From positions 1 through 56,822 of the forward strand of contig NZ_WIVG01000009.1 of assembly GCF_016758115.1 (NCBI RefSeq): a DNA stretch of 56,822 nucleotides. The letters run 5' to 3'. The notes beneath the pieces were generated by a model that was not told the DNA's origin, made no database searches, and was given only the letters and a program-made list of their open reading frames with translations. The stretch comes from Lactococcus garvieae (GTDB taxonomy: Bacteria; Bacillota; Bacilli; Lactobacillales; Streptococcaceae). The position numbers and the translations under genes are program-made. Positions 47,051 through 56,640 of the stretch are shown here, in pieces (positions within the stretch are counted from its first letter, which is position 1; each line of letters starts with the position of its first letter).

Positions 47051-48562
47051 ATGGAAAATTTATACCTTATGGAAACACAAGCACTCGTAAAAGAAAAAGA
47101 ACTTATCGTCTCAGAACTCAAAGATATCGTTAGTGAAGGCCAAATTTTGACTGAACATGATGCCCTCTATGATGCGGGAGCAGACCGTTATCGTAAATAT
47201 GAAAAAGCCAAAGGCAAGTTAAAAAATCCATTGCCGGCAGCCATTGTCTATCCAGAAAGCACTGATGAAGTCAAAGAACTGTTGATGTATGCTAACGAAA
47301 AAGATATCAACGTGATTCCACGTGCAGGTAAGACAGCGACAGAGGGTGGTTTAGAAAACTGGAAAGATCTAGCCATTGTTGTTGACGGCTCACGCATGGA
47401 CAAGATTATCAAAATTGATCCCTACAACAATCAAGCAACAGTTCAAGCAGGTGTAAAACTGCAAGATCTTGAAGATGAGTTGAGAAAAATTGGATATACA
47501 ACGGGTCACTCACCACAATCTAAGCCCGTTGCCATGTACGGCGGTTTAGTTTCTACTCGCTCCATTGGACAATTTTCTACACTTTATGGCGGGATTGAAG
47601 ATATGGTCGTTGGTTTGGAATGTGTCTTCCCGAATGGGCACGTGTCACGTATTAAGAATGTGCCACGTCGTGCGGGTGGTCCAGATATTCGCCATATCGT
47701 CATTGGTAATGAAGGAACGCTTTGCTACATCACTGAAGTGACGATTAAAATCTTTAAGTATCAACCAGAAAACAACAAATTCTTTGGTTACTTAGTCAAC
47801 GATGTTGATACAGGTGTTAAAGTGCTTCGTGAAGTAATGACAAACGGTTATCGTCCATCTGTTGCACGTACCTACTCAGAAGAAGATGCACGTCAACATT
47901 TCTATCATTTCTACGAAGACAAATGTGTTTTGATTTTCATGGCGGAAGGACCTAAAGGCATCGTTGAAGCGACTGGTCAAGGGATTGAAGAAGCTGTTGA
48001 TAAATTCAAAGAGGGTGTTTATAAACAAGTAGATAGCAAACTCATCGAAGATTGGTTCAATAACTTGAACTGGACGCAACAAACAATCGATGATGAAGTT
48101 CAAGGTATGATCGAACATGACCGCCACGATGGCTATACAACTGAAATTTCTGCAGATTGGGAGCACATTACTGATATTTATAATTCAGTAATCCACCGTA
48201 TCAGGACAGAATTTGATCGTGCAGATGATATTACAATGCTTGGTGGTCACTCTTCTCACAGTTATATCAATGGCACAAACATGTACTTCGTATACAATTA
48301 CGATATCAACTGTGCACCAGAAGATGAGTTGCGTGTTTATCACCATCCGATTCAAAAAATTATTGTTGAAGAAGCGATTAAATTTGGCGGTTCTATGTGT
48401 CACCATCACGGTATTGGGAAATACCGTAATGAATGGACCAAGGATGAGCACGAATCTGCCTTTTACATGCTCGAAGCACTGAAAGAAACCTTTGATCCAA
48501 AAGGTATTATGAGTTTTGGTAATATCTATCCTGTGCAAGAAGGCGTAAAATATCAAAAATAA
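47051..48562 (+). CDS. FAD-linked oxidase, GlcD/AGPS type (YgcU-like)
   Basis: 503 aa. FAD_binding_4 domain with the PP-loop VIPRAGKTATEGG (about 93-105) and RSIGQFSTLYGGIEDMVVG (about 170-188), then a FAD-oxidase C domain with MCHHHGIGKYR (His451-453), the catalytic triple-His motif of alkyl-DHAP synthases. Family members oxidise 2-hydroxy acids or rearrange DHAP derivatives. With EtfB and EtfA next in line, electrons most likely pass to electron-transferring flavoprotein. ATG 47069 is an alternative start; neither start has a strong ribosome site. Confidence 0.87.
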   Translation: MENLYLMETQALVKEKELIVSELKDIVSEGQILTEHDALYDAGADRYRKYEKAKGKLKNPLPAAIVYPESTDEVKELLMYANEKDINVIPRAGKTATEGGLENWKDLAIVVDGSRMDKIIKIDPYNNQATVQAGVKLQDLEDELRKIGYTTGHSPQSKPVAMYGGLVSTRSIGQFSTLYGGIEDMVVGLECVFPNGHVSRIKNVPRRAGGPDIRHIVIGNEGTLCYITEVTIKIFKYQPENNKFFGYLVNDVDTGVKVLREVMTNGYRPSVARTYSEEDARQHFYHFYEDKCVLIFMAEGPKGIVEATGQGIEEAVDKFKEGVYKQVDSKLIEDWFNNLNWTQQTIDDEVQGMIEHDRHDGYTTEISADWEHITDIYNSVIHRIRTEFDRADDITMLGGHSSHSYINGTNMYFVYNYDINCAPEDELRVYHHPIQKIIVEEAIKFGGSMCHHHGIGKYRNEWTKDEHESAFYMLEALKETFDPKGIMSFGNIYPVQEGVKYQK

Positions 48563-48585
48563 TTATCTGAAAAAGGCTGGATGAA

Positions 48586-49383
48586 ATGAAAATTATTTGT
48601 CTTGTAAAATTTGTTCCAGAACCCAATAAAAAAACAAATTTTGAAGTAGACCGAACAACAGGTAACATGAAAAGAGAAAAGTTGAAGGCAATTCTCAATC
48701 CCGAAGATGCTTCAGCCTTAGCTTATGCACTAAAAATGAAGGCAGAAAATCCAGAAATTCACATTGAAGTTCTCTCGATGGGACCAGAAAAGATAAGCGC
48801 TGCTCTGCAAAATTTAGTGCGATTAGGCGCAGATCGGGCGACTTTACTGAGTGACCGTGTCTATCAAGGCAGTGATTCCTTGGCTACAAGTATGGTTTTG
48901 GCAAGATATTTAAAAAAACAAAATTTTGATTATATTTTTTCTGGCACGCAGACAATAGACGGTGCAACAGGACATATCGGCCCTCAAGTTGCAGAGTTAC
49001 TCCAGATAAATCAGTTTTCTGACGTGTTAAACGTGAAAGAAATCAATGCGGAAACAGTATTTTTTGATGCAGCCTTTGATCAAGAAGTGTTAAGCCTTCA
49101 AACTAAGACACCGTGTCTCTTAAGCATGAGCTTAGAACCGAGAATGAAACTTGGTTTTGTGCGTCTTGAGGACATGGAGAAGGATGTTGGTTCTCAGTTC
49201 CAAATATTAAGTAATGAAGAACTTCAACTTTCAGTAGACGAGGTGGGACGTAAGGGATCCCCAACATTTGTGAGAAAGGATATTGCTGTTGTTCATGAAA
49301 AGCGAGAAAGCCTCTATGTCAAAGCTGATGAGACAGGGATAGAAGAAGTTTATCAATTTTTGAAGGAATACGACTATGTTTAA
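48586..49383 (+). CDS. Electron transfer flavoprotein beta subunit-like
   Basis: 265 aa. EtfB fold beginning MKIICLVKFVPEP, with NPEDASALAYALKMK (about 38-52) and the nucleotide-binding SMGPEKISAALQNLVRLGADRATLLSD region; DGATGHIGPQVAELL (about 126-140) is the conserved signature. It forms a heterodimer with EtfA and accepts electrons from the oxidase encoded upstream. Whether it bifurcates (NAD binding) cannot be told by eye. It overlaps etfA by eight bases. Confidence 0.9.
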   Translation: MKIICLVKFVPEPNKKTNFEVDRTTGNMKREKLKAILNPEDASALAYALKMKAENPEIHIEVLSMGPEKISAALQNLVRLGADRATLLSDRVYQGSDSLATSMVLARYLKKQNFDYIFSGTQTIDGATGHIGPQVAELLQINQFSDVLNVKEINAETVFFDAAFDQEVLSLQTKTPCLLSMSLEPRMKLGFVRLEDMEKDVGSQFQILSNEELQLSVDEVGRKGSPTFVRKDIAVVHEKRESLYVKADETGIEEVYQFLKEYDYV

Positions 49384-50311
49384 GACTTTAATCTTTTTGG
49401 ATAAAAACAGTCTTGATAAGTGTTTGGCTTTGACCGCAGTTGCGCAGAAGCTCCGACAGGAAACAGAGGAAGTTGAAATCTATGGACTTGGCTTTGACTT
49501 GGGCTCAACCCAAGTAACAGGGATTGATAAGTTAATAGATATTGATGGCGCAACAGTTAATCTCTATGATGCGAGGCAAGTGTCAGCTTTTCTTGCGGAA
49601 GTGCAGCAGCAATTTCAATTTGACTGTATTCTAATTTTGGCCAACAGTTTGGGCAAAATGCTTGCTCCCCGTTTGGGCATGAAATTAAAAACAGGTTTGA
49701 CTGCTGAAATAACAGATGCGGCAATTTTAAAAGGAGAGCGGCACTTGATTCGTCCGGCTTTTCAGGGGAATCGCATGGCAAGTATTGTGTGTCGTACAAG
49801 CCCTATCATGGCTAGTGTTCGTCCAGATGTTTTTCGAAAAAACGATTCGGACAAAATACCTGAAAAGCTAAGCATGCAAAGTTCTTGTAAAGAAAAGTCA
49901 TCGCTTAAAGTCATCGCAAAGTCTCAATCAAATCCTCATGCCGATATTACAAAAAGTAAGGTTTTAATTTCCGGTGGTGGTGGTATTGAAAAAGAATTTG
50001 CTCTATTATCGGTACTTTCTGACACTTTAAATGGGGAGTTAGCTGCCTCGAAGAAACTTGTTGATGCAGGTGTTGCTCTTCGGGATATACAAGTGGGACA
50101 GTCAGGAAAAATTGTCAGCCCAGATCTTTATATGGCCTTTGGCATTCATGGGACAGTGCATCATGTTGCGGGGCTAAGGGATGTGAAACATATTATTTCG
50201 GTAAACACGAACAAACTTGCTCCCATATCAGCACTGTCAACCATAGTTGTTGAAGGTGATGCAGCTGATTTTGCTCAAAAATTAAACAAAAAAATAAAAG
50301 AAAACGCTTAG
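49376..50311 (+). CDS. Electron transfer flavoprotein alpha subunit-like
   Basis: 311 aa. The C-terminal FAD domain is clear: LISGGGGIEKEF (about 197-208), GQSGKIVSPDLYMAFGIHG (about 242-260) and HHVAGLRDVKHIISVNTN, close to the EtfA consensus. There is no N-terminal ferredoxin domain of the kind found in some lactate-dehydrogenase-linked EtfA. A Ser/Lys-rich linker (about 155-190) separates the domains. It acts with the EtfB-like protein; where the electrons go next in this likely fermentative organism is unclear. Confidence 0.9.
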   Translation: MFKTLIFLDKNSLDKCLALTAVAQKLRQETEEVEIYGLGFDLGSTQVTGIDKLIDIDGATVNLYDARQVSAFLAEVQQQFQFDCILILANSLGKMLAPRLGMKLKTGLTAEITDAAILKGERHLIRPAFQGNRMASIVCRTSPIMASVRPDVFRKNDSDKIPEKLSMQSSCKEKSSLKVIAKSQSNPHADITKSKVLISGGGGIEKEFALLSVLSDTLNGELAASKKLVDAGVALRDIQVGQSGKIVSPDLYMAFGIHGTVHHVAGLRDVKHIISVNTNKLAPISALSTIVVEGDAADFAQKLNKKIKENA

Positions 50312-50331
50312 GGCGTGAAAGGAAATTAAAA

Positions 50332-51108
50332 ATGGAAATCTCAGATTTTAAAATGGACATGTTCTCTATCAAAGGGAAAAATGCCATCATCACAGGCGGG
50401 AACACTGGTTTAGGACAGGCTTTCTCAACGGCTTTGGCTGAAGCTGGTGCAAATATCTTCATGGCTGGTGTTGACCCAGAAGATAAGGAATTTGCTCAAA
50501 CACTTGAAGCGCGTGGTGTAAAGACATTTTATATGTTTGCTGACTTGACGAAAGAAGATACAGCGCGTGAAGTGGTTGAAAAATGTGTTGAAGTATTTGG
50601 TTCAATTGATATTTTGGTTAACTGTGCGGGTATCTGTCCTATTGATGACGTTTTGAGCTATGATGCCAAAAAATGGGACCCAACGATTGCGGTCAACTTG
50701 AATGCTGCCTTTTATATGAGTCATGAAGCAGCTAAATTCATGGTTCCTCAAAAGAGTGGTAAAATCATTAATATCGCTTCTCTCTTTTCATTCCTTGGCG
50801 GACAAGGAGCGCCTGCCTATGCCGCATCAAAACATGGTATTGTTGGGCTGACGAAAGCATATTGTGACGAGTTGGCAATGCACAATATCCAAGTTAATGC
50901 AATCGCGCCAGGATATTTTAAAACTAAAGCAGCGGCAGCCTCTGTTGAAGATCCAGAGCGCAGCAAGTGGATTGTTGGACATACACCAGAAGGACGTTGG
51001 GGAGATGTGGCTGACTTGATGGGAGCTACAGTTTTCTTAGCATCAGAAGCTTCTCATTTTGTAAATGGTCACACGCTGGCAGTTGATGGTGGCTGGCTCG
51101 TACGCTAA
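50332..51108 (+). CDS. Short-chain dehydrogenase/reductase (KduD/IdnO/YgcW-like)
   Basis: 258 aa, classical SDR. NAD(P)-binding TGGNTGLGQA (about 21-30), VNCAG (NNAG variant, about 97-101), the catalytic Ser in IINIASLFSF and YAASK (about 164-168, Tyr and Lys). NAIAPGYFKT is typical of gluconate/deoxygluconate-type oxidoreductases. It probably interconverts a hydroxyl and a keto group of the pathway intermediate. It sits 20 bp after etfA; a hairpin separates it from the kinase. Confidence 0.92.
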   Translation: MEISDFKMDMFSIKGKNAIITGGNTGLGQAFSTALAEAGANIFMAGVDPEDKEFAQTLEARGVKTFYMFADLTKEDTAREVVEKCVEVFGSIDILVNCAGICPIDDVLSYDAKKWDPTIAVNLNAAFYMSHEAAKFMVPQKSGKIINIASLFSFLGGQGAPAYAASKHGIVGLTKAYCDELAMHNIQVNAIAPGYFKTKAAAASVEDPERSKWIVGHTPEGRWGDVADLMGATVFLASEASHFVNGHTLAVDGGWLVR

Positions 51109-51139
51109 TCACAAATTGATTGATACAGTATTGAAAAAT

Positions 51140-51181
51140 AAAATTGCAAGGCGTGTCAAAGTTACACCTCCTGCAATTTTT
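51140..51181 (+). terminator. Intra-operon hairpin between SDR and kinase genes
   Basis: AAAATTGCA / TGCAATTTT with further imperfect pairing inside (GGCGTGT / ACACCTCC) and five T. No promoter was found between it and the kinase, so it probably attenuates kinase expression. Confidence 0.65.
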
Positions 51182-51206
51182 ATTTCACTCTAGAAAGAAA
51201 AATAAA

Positions 51207-52643
51207 ATGAAATATATTATTGGCATTGATTCTGGTTCGCAAAGTTCAAAAATAGCCATTTTTGATATCGAAGGGAATCTTATTGTTGAAGGAAAAGAAG
51301 AACTTCGTCCTATGAAGCTTGGTGAAAATACACTTGTTGAACACCCGGGTGATGACATCTGGGAATCCATCTGCGCCGCAAGTAAAAAAGCTATGGAAAA
51401 ATTTCAATATGATTCCAAAGACATTATCGGCGTTGGTCTAGGCTCTATTCGCTGCTGCCGTGTCTTGATGAAAAAAGAGGGCTCCCTTGCTGCTAATGTT
51501 ATTTCTTGGATGGACAAGAGAACTTCAACGCCCTATCAACACGATGTTCCTGAGGCCGCATACGTAACTTCTACAGACGGTTATCTGACCCATCGCTTAA
51601 CAGGTGAATTTAAGGATAATATAGGCAATAACTTTGGTCAATGGCCTGTGGATTATGAGACTTGGGATTGGAGCACAGACCCAGAAGTTTTAAAAACTTT
51701 TAACATTCCTCGTGAAATGTTACTGGAGGCCGTTCGTCCCGGTGATGTTTTGGGCAATATAACCGAAGAAGCAAGTAAGTTAACAGGCATTCCAGCTGGG
51801 ATACCTGTAGTTGCCACAACATCAGACAAGGCGGTTGAAGGACTGGGTGCAGGACTTTTACATGAAGGTACGGCAGTCATTTCCTTGGGAACCTATATTA
51901 CAGCTATGGTCGCATCAGATGAGATGGCACCTGTAGATGCTTCGGCTTATTGGGGGATCATGTCCTCCGTGCCTAAGAAATACATCCTCGAAAGTTACGG
52001 TATTCGCCGAGGAATGTGGACAGTGAGTTGGTTTAAAAATCTTTTGGGTCAAGAATTATCCTTGCGCTCAAATTATATGGACATCTCAGAAGAAGAGTAT
52101 CTTAATATTAAGGCTGAAGAAGTTCCTGCAGGATCAGAAGGACTGATGACTATTTTGGATTGGTTAGCCAACCCATGGGAACCTTTCAAACGCGGGATTA
52201 TGCTTGGTTTTAATGCGCATCATGATTATCGCTATATGTATCGCTCAATTTTGGAAGGCATTGCCTACACGATGAAAAATAACTGTGATGGCATGACAAA
52301 AGAGCTTGGAAAAAATCTCAAAGAAATTGTTATCGTAGGTGGTGGCTCAAATTCGGACCTGTTCATGCAAATTTTTGCGGATGTCTTTAATGTACCGGCT
52401 AAACGTAACGTAATTAATGGTTCTGCAGGTCTTGGCGCAGCCATCAATACTGCTGTTGGCTTGGGTGTTTATGCTGACTATGAACAAGCCGTTGAAAAAA
52501 TGGTAAAAGTCAAAAATGTATTTACACCAAAAGCTGAAAATGTTGAGATTCATGAGAAATTGATCAAAGTTTATAAAGAACTTCCAAAATATACTGATGA
52601 AGTTTTGCAGATGACTTATGAAATACTTCACTCAGAGGGATAG
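51207..52643 (+). CDS. FGGY-family carbohydrate kinase (YgcE-like)
   Basis: 478 aa from ATG 51207. Both FGGY lobes are present: the N-terminal phosphate loop IIGIDSGSQSSKIAIFD (about 4-20), TSTDGYLTHRLTGEF in the middle, the second-lobe loop GTAVISLGTYITAMV (about 225-239), and the adenosine motif IVIVGGGSNSDLFMQIFADV (about 376-395). The family phosphorylates polyols, ketoses or glycerol. The usual sugar-binding GRP/D motif is not recognised, so the substrate is open. A phosphorylated product could be the ligand for the GlpP-type antiterminator (inference). An upstream TTG (51144) lies inside the hairpin and is not favoured. Confidence 0.9.
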   Translation: MKYIIGIDSGSQSSKIAIFDIEGNLIVEGKEELRPMKLGENTLVEHPGDDIWESICAASKKAMEKFQYDSKDIIGVGLGSIRCCRVLMKKEGSLAANVISWMDKRTSTPYQHDVPEAAYVTSTDGYLTHRLTGEFKDNIGNNFGQWPVDYETWDWSTDPEVLKTFNIPREMLLEAVRPGDVLGNITEEASKLTGIPAGIPVVATTSDKAVEGLGAGLLHEGTAVISLGTYITAMVASDEMAPVDASAYWGIMSSVPKKYILESYGIRRGMWTVSWFKNLLGQELSLRSNYMDISEEEYLNIKAEEVPAGSEGLMTILDWLANPWEPFKRGIMLGFNAHHDYRYMYRSILEGIAYTMKNNCDGMTKELGKNLKEIVIVGGGSNSDLFMQIFADVFNVPAKRNVINGSAGLGAAINTAVGLGVYADYEQAVEKMVKVKNVFTPKAENVEIHEKLIKVYKELPKYTDEVLQMTYEILHSEG

Positions 52644-52676
52644 TTTTCGCTCCCTCACTTTAAGATTCTGAATGAC

Positions 52677-52711
52677 AAAATACAATGGTTATCAGCCGTT
52701 GTATTTTTAGC
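52677..52711 (+). terminator. Terminator of the catabolic operon
   Basis: AAAATACAATGG / CCGTTGTATTTT (one T-G pair) with a 7-nt loop and following T. A further 11-bp perfect hairpin, TCAAAAAATCT / AGATTTTTTGA, lies at 52736-52771, upstream of the next gene. Confidence 0.8.
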
Positions 52712-52829
52712 GTTGAATTTTTACTTTCGCGATTGTCAAAAAATCTTTTTGATAAATAAGAGATTTTTTGATATCATTTTGTAAAGTATGAAATCTTTGA
52801 GAAGTGAATGATTTGGAATAGGAGTTGAA

Positions 52830-55800
52830 ATGAAAAAAGAAAAAATTTTGTCAGGCTTGCTTTTGACAACATTAATCTTAGGACAAACAGTATCTGTATT
52901 TGCAACAGGTCAAGATATACTACAAAATCAAGTGCAAAATGAAGGTGCAGAGCGAATAGAACAGGATGATAATGCGCAAGCTGAGAAGGAAAAAGATGTA
53001 GAAGCTGAAACAGAAAACGCGGCAGCTGTTCCAAAAGTGAAAGAGGATGCAGAAGAGAGCCAGGCAGCAACAACAGAGGCAATCGAAACATTGTCCTATG
53101 CTGCTGGTACAGGGACTGAAACAGATCCCTATCAGATTGCAAATGAAATTCAGCTCAATCAGATTCGAAATGATTTGCCAAATAGTGGTACAGAGGGGAT
53201 CTACTATAAACTGACAGCCAGTTTTGCGCTCACGGCACCTTGGACACCAATAGGGGACAGTAGTGCGGGATATTTTAGAGGACATTTTGATGGGAATAAT
53301 CAGACCATCAGTAATTTATCGGTAAATTCTACCTCTTATCTAGGGCTTTTTGGAATTGCAGAGAATGCCAGTTTTACAAATCTTACGATTGAAGCTGCAG
53401 TTATTTCAGGCTCAACAGAGCTTGGCATTTTAGCAGGACGCGCAACAGGTAGCCAAGTGACTAACGTTCATGTATCAGGCACTGTTACTGGTACAGATTC
53501 GGAAATCGGCGGTCTTATTGGCCTCAGTCGTGACACGAGGGTGACAGACAGCAGTGCAAATGTCACTGTCAGCGGAGCTGGAAGATATATTGGTGGCTTG
53601 ATTGGGCACAATCAAGAAGACCTTGCGCATCCTGGTGCTTCAACCATCACAAACACAATTTCCTCAGGAAGTGTTCACGGCACCACAGTCATAGATCCTG
53701 GGGATAGTACATCTGGTTCTTTCCGTGTCGGCGGTCTTATCGGTTTTAATGAACGCGCGAATATTATTGGCAGTTCATCGAGCACAACTGTAAGTAATCT
53801 TGCTTTTGCGACAGGTGGCTTGATTGGTGAGAATATCAGTAGCCATGCTGGTGAAGGACTTGATAATAACCGTGGTCAAGTGCTTTACTCATCGGCTACT
53901 GGCAATGTAAGTGGGACAGGCCAAGGTACAGATCAACTTTCTGAGCGTGTCGGCGGCCTCATCGGACAAAATGGAGACATTGGTGGCAGTACAACAGGAC
54001 GTGTCGGCGGTAATGTCATCGGGAGTAGCGCTACAGGCAGGGTTTCAAGTGCAGGACAACATGCTGGCGGTCTTATCGGTTTTAACGCTGCTGAAGGCAA
54101 AGTAGTAGAGAACAGTCACTATAGTTCAAGTAACTCCGTTGAAGGACTCAATGATGTTGGTGGCTTGATTGGGAACAATCGCTATGCAGATGTGAAAAAT
54201 ACAAGCGCATCAGCAGTGGTGTCTGCCTATGATACGTCGACTGCGCAGGACCAAGCAGATATTGCAGGGAAATATGCCGGAGGACTTATTGGACGTAATA
54301 GTGAGTCGCTTGTTGAACAAAGCAGAGCAACAGGTAGAGTCAGTGGACAAGACTATGTTGCAGGATTGATTGGAGCTACAGGTCCAGCATCTACCGGGTC
54401 TACTGAGCGGACGACTGTAAGCAATAGCTGGGCCTCAGGTGCTGTTACAGGACGTGGCAACTATATCGGTGGCTTGATTGGGCGTACAGCTCATACGACA
54501 ACGATGAACAACTTTGCGACAGGGAATGTCGGAGCACCAACTTCTGGCAGTTACGAAGAAGGCTATCAAGTTGGTGGCTTGGTCGGTCAAGCGGGGACAG
54601 GTTCTATCTTGGAGCAAAACTATGCAACTGGAAATGTCACCGCCCAAAGTCAGGTTGGCGGTTTGATTGGTCGCTTGGAGAACTCCACCCTTTCACGTAA
54701 CTGGGCAAAAGGGAATGTAATGGCTGCCAATAATGCTGGTGGTCTCATCGGTAACTCCTATGGTTCTACACAGCTTAGCCAAGTCAACGATGCGTACGCC
54801 ATTGGTAATGTTACAGCAACAGGAAACAATGTCGGTGGTTTGATCGGTTCAATGTCACCAACCTCTTTTTCTCCAGGCAGCTACGGTACGACCGTCGTCA
54901 ATGCCTATACTTCAGGTGATGTGACAGGTGCTTCCAATGTTGGCGGCCTTATTGGTGGCTCAGACTTTGCAGCGACTCTCAGCAATGCTGTAGCTATAGG
55001 TCAAGTAACCGGTACAGGGGAAGTCGGTGGAGTTGCCGGCAATGCAAGTCATATCAAGATGTCCGATGTCTATCGTTGGGATTACATGAAAGACAATGGT
55101 GAGGTTCTAGACCGTCACATCAATAATGCTGGTGAAAAAGACGGCGGTCTAGCTTCTGCACGTGAGTTGCGCATGGAAAATTCCTATGCTAACTTAACTT
55201 GGGCCATGGGAACAGCTTGGAAGTGGTCGACAGTTTCAGGAAATCCTGCGCAAATCACTAGCCCTATCCAGCACTGGCCTGTCCTTGGCTTTGGCCCAGA
55301 GGAAGACACGTTTCCGCACTACAGCATCGCTGGTACAGATAAAGAGACAAAAATGTACGATGGAGAGGAAGTTGTCCGAGACAGCAAGAGTTTATTTACC
55401 GCTGAGTACGCACAGATCAACGAGTTTGACTATAGCCTGAATGGGCAACCCTTAAACCTTGAAAACAACTTGGTTCTGGCAGATGACGTGGCTCTACATG
55501 AAATTCGGGCTATCTCCAAACTCACACCTCTGCAAACTTCTACAGGACATCGCCAAGATTCAGGAAACTTCCCCGGGAGACTGACTGCACAGGCAGACTA
55601 TGAGATTACGCCTCGTCCCTTACTTTATACGGGTAAAGTTTGGCTAGAGCGCCAGTATAACGGTCAAGCAAGGATGAATTTACAAAATTCTCGACTGACT
55701 TCTGAAGATTGGACAGCCCTAGCCTTTGACCATGGAGTGACACGTGCAGAAATGCCGGGAGTTATCTCAGGCGATGAAGTGAGACTTAATGCCAATACAG

Positions 55801-56153
55801 ATTTCCAACATCTGCTGTCAGGCAATCATAGTCTGGATGGGGTAAATGCCAGCGCGGAAGTTGGTGAAGGTGTCTTGATTCATGACTTGACACCAGAACA
55901 AATGGCACAAATCTTTAGTTTAGCGGGTGCGGATGCGCATAACTACAGGTTGAGAACCTTAGATAATGTAAATACACGTGTGACAGCCAAAGATGAGAAA
56001 GTCCCAGAAAGCAGTGAAGGAAAAGCAAAAGAAAAAGAAATTTTACCAGCAACAGGTGAGGCAGTAAATATCGCATTTCTAACCCTTGGTTTTGCTGCTG
56101 TGTTCACTGCGCTTATGCTCTGGTTCAAACATCATTTGGCACAAAGAAAATAG
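52830..56153 (+). CDS. Large LPxTG surface protein with GLUG repeats
   Basis: 1107 aa. Signal peptide about 1-26 (SGLLLTTLILGQTVSVFA), a Glu/Gln-rich spacer (30-85), then about 650 residues of tandem 25-40-residue GLUG-type units with a recurrent VGGLIG core (about 200-740), which should fold as a beta-helix-like stalk. The region about 840-1050 looks like YDG/MBG-type sandwich domains (TKMYDGEEVV; ITPRPLLYTGKVWLERQYNG). The sortase signal LPATG is at 1072-1076, followed by a membrane helix and a basic tail. It is expected on the cell wall with an adhesive role. The repeats are also similar at DNA level, so copy number may vary between strains. AGGAG precedes ATG 52830. Confidence 0.9.
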   Translation: MKKEKILSGLLLTTLILGQTVSVFATGQDILQNQVQNEGAERIEQDDNAQAEKEKDVEAETENAAAVPKVKEDAEESQAATTEAIETLSYAAGTGTETDPYQIANEIQLNQIRNDLPNSGTEGIYYKLTASFALTAPWTPIGDSSAGYFRGHFDGNNQTISNLSVNSTSYLGLFGIAENASFTNLTIEAAVISGSTELGILAGRATGSQVTNVHVSGTVTGTDSEIGGLIGLSRDTRVTDSSANVTVSGAGRYIGGLIGHNQEDLAHPGASTITNTISSGSVHGTTVIDPGDSTSGSFRVGGLIGFNERANIIGSSSSTTVSNLAFATGGLIGENISSHAGEGLDNNRGQVLYSSATGNVSGTGQGTDQLSERVGGLIGQNGDIGGSTTGRVGGNVIGSSATGRVSSAGQHAGGLIGFNAAEGKVVENSHYSSSNSVEGLNDVGGLIGNNRYADVKNTSASAVVSAYDTSTAQDQADIAGKYAGGLIGRNSESLVEQSRATGRVSGQDYVAGLIGATGPASTGSTERTTVSNSWASGAVTGRGNYIGGLIGRTAHTTTMNNFATGNVGAPTSGSYEEGYQVGGLVGQAGTGSILEQNYATGNVTAQSQVGGLIGRLENSTLSRNWAKGNVMAANNAGGLIGNSYGSTQLSQVNDAYAIGNVTATGNNVGGLIGSMSPTSFSPGSYGTTVVNAYTSGDVTGASNVGGLIGGSDFAATLSNAVAIGQVTGTGEVGGVAGNASHIKMSDVYRWDYMKDNGEVLDRHINNAGEKDGGLASARELRMENSYANLTWAMGTAWKWSTVSGNPAQITSPIQHWPVLGFGPEEDTFPHYSIAGTDKETKMYDGEEVVRDSKSLFTAEYAQINEFDYSLNGQPLNLENNLVLADDVALHEIRAISKLTPLQTSTGHRQDSGNFPGRLTAQADYEITPRPLLYTGKVWLERQYNGQARMNLQNSRLTSEDWTALAFDHGVTRAEMPGVISGDEVRLNANTDFQHLLSGNHSLDGVNASAEVGEGVLIHDLTPEQMAQIFSLAGADAHNYRLRTLDNVNTRVTAKDEKVPESSEGKAKEKEILPATGEAVNIAFLTLGFAAVFTALMLWFKHHLAQRK

Positions 56154-56287
56154 TTAGAGCATTCTTTCCTCTGAAACTTTTTCTCAAGGCTCAAGCGTAA
56201 AGCTTTGGAATCTCTTACTGTTTAGTGATGTGCCGCGTACCTAAAATGAAATACTAACTCAATCTAACACTATTATTGAAAGAGAAG

Positions 56288-56313
56288 TTCACGTTTTTTA
56301 ACGTGAATTTTTT
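56288..56313 (+). terminator. Terminator after the GLUG protein gene
   Basis: TTCACGTT / AACGTGAA stem with a 4-nt loop and six T. Confidence 0.8.
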
Positions 56314-56412
56314 GCTTGCGGGACACACTCTAATTTGTTAGAATTTCATATATAATTCTGGTTTATTCTGGATTTTTCAGGGATGAACTTAGGTTTAAGA
56401 GAGGAGATTTTA

Positions 56413-56544
56413 ATGAAAAAAGCTAGTTTATATTTGGGTATTGCTATCTGTCTTCTTAACGGTTATTTTTCGAATGGTTTTTTATCGCTGCTCTTATCCA
56501 TCATCGGAATTGCTCTAGTAATGTATGGTGCCGACGAATTTTAG
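56413..56544 (+). CDS. 43-aa membrane protein
   Basis: The frame encodes MKKASLYLGIAICLLNGY and continues with a second hydrophobic segment (GFLSLLLSIIGIALVMY), ending GADEF. It therefore has two short membrane helices with a tight turn. A strong GAGGAG ribosome site lies seven bases upstream, and a good terminator follows at 56641, so the frame looks real although short. I do not recognise the family. Confidence 0.65.
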   Translation: MKKASLYLGIAICLLNGYFSNGFLSLLLSIIGIALVMYGADEF

Positions 56545-56640
56545 TTGAGCATTCGCTGAAAAGAAATGTGGGGTAGCTTTAAAGAATCATGATAGGCATA
56601 CTAAACAGTTCTTGTAAACTTTCTTGCCTTTTCCTTGTTG

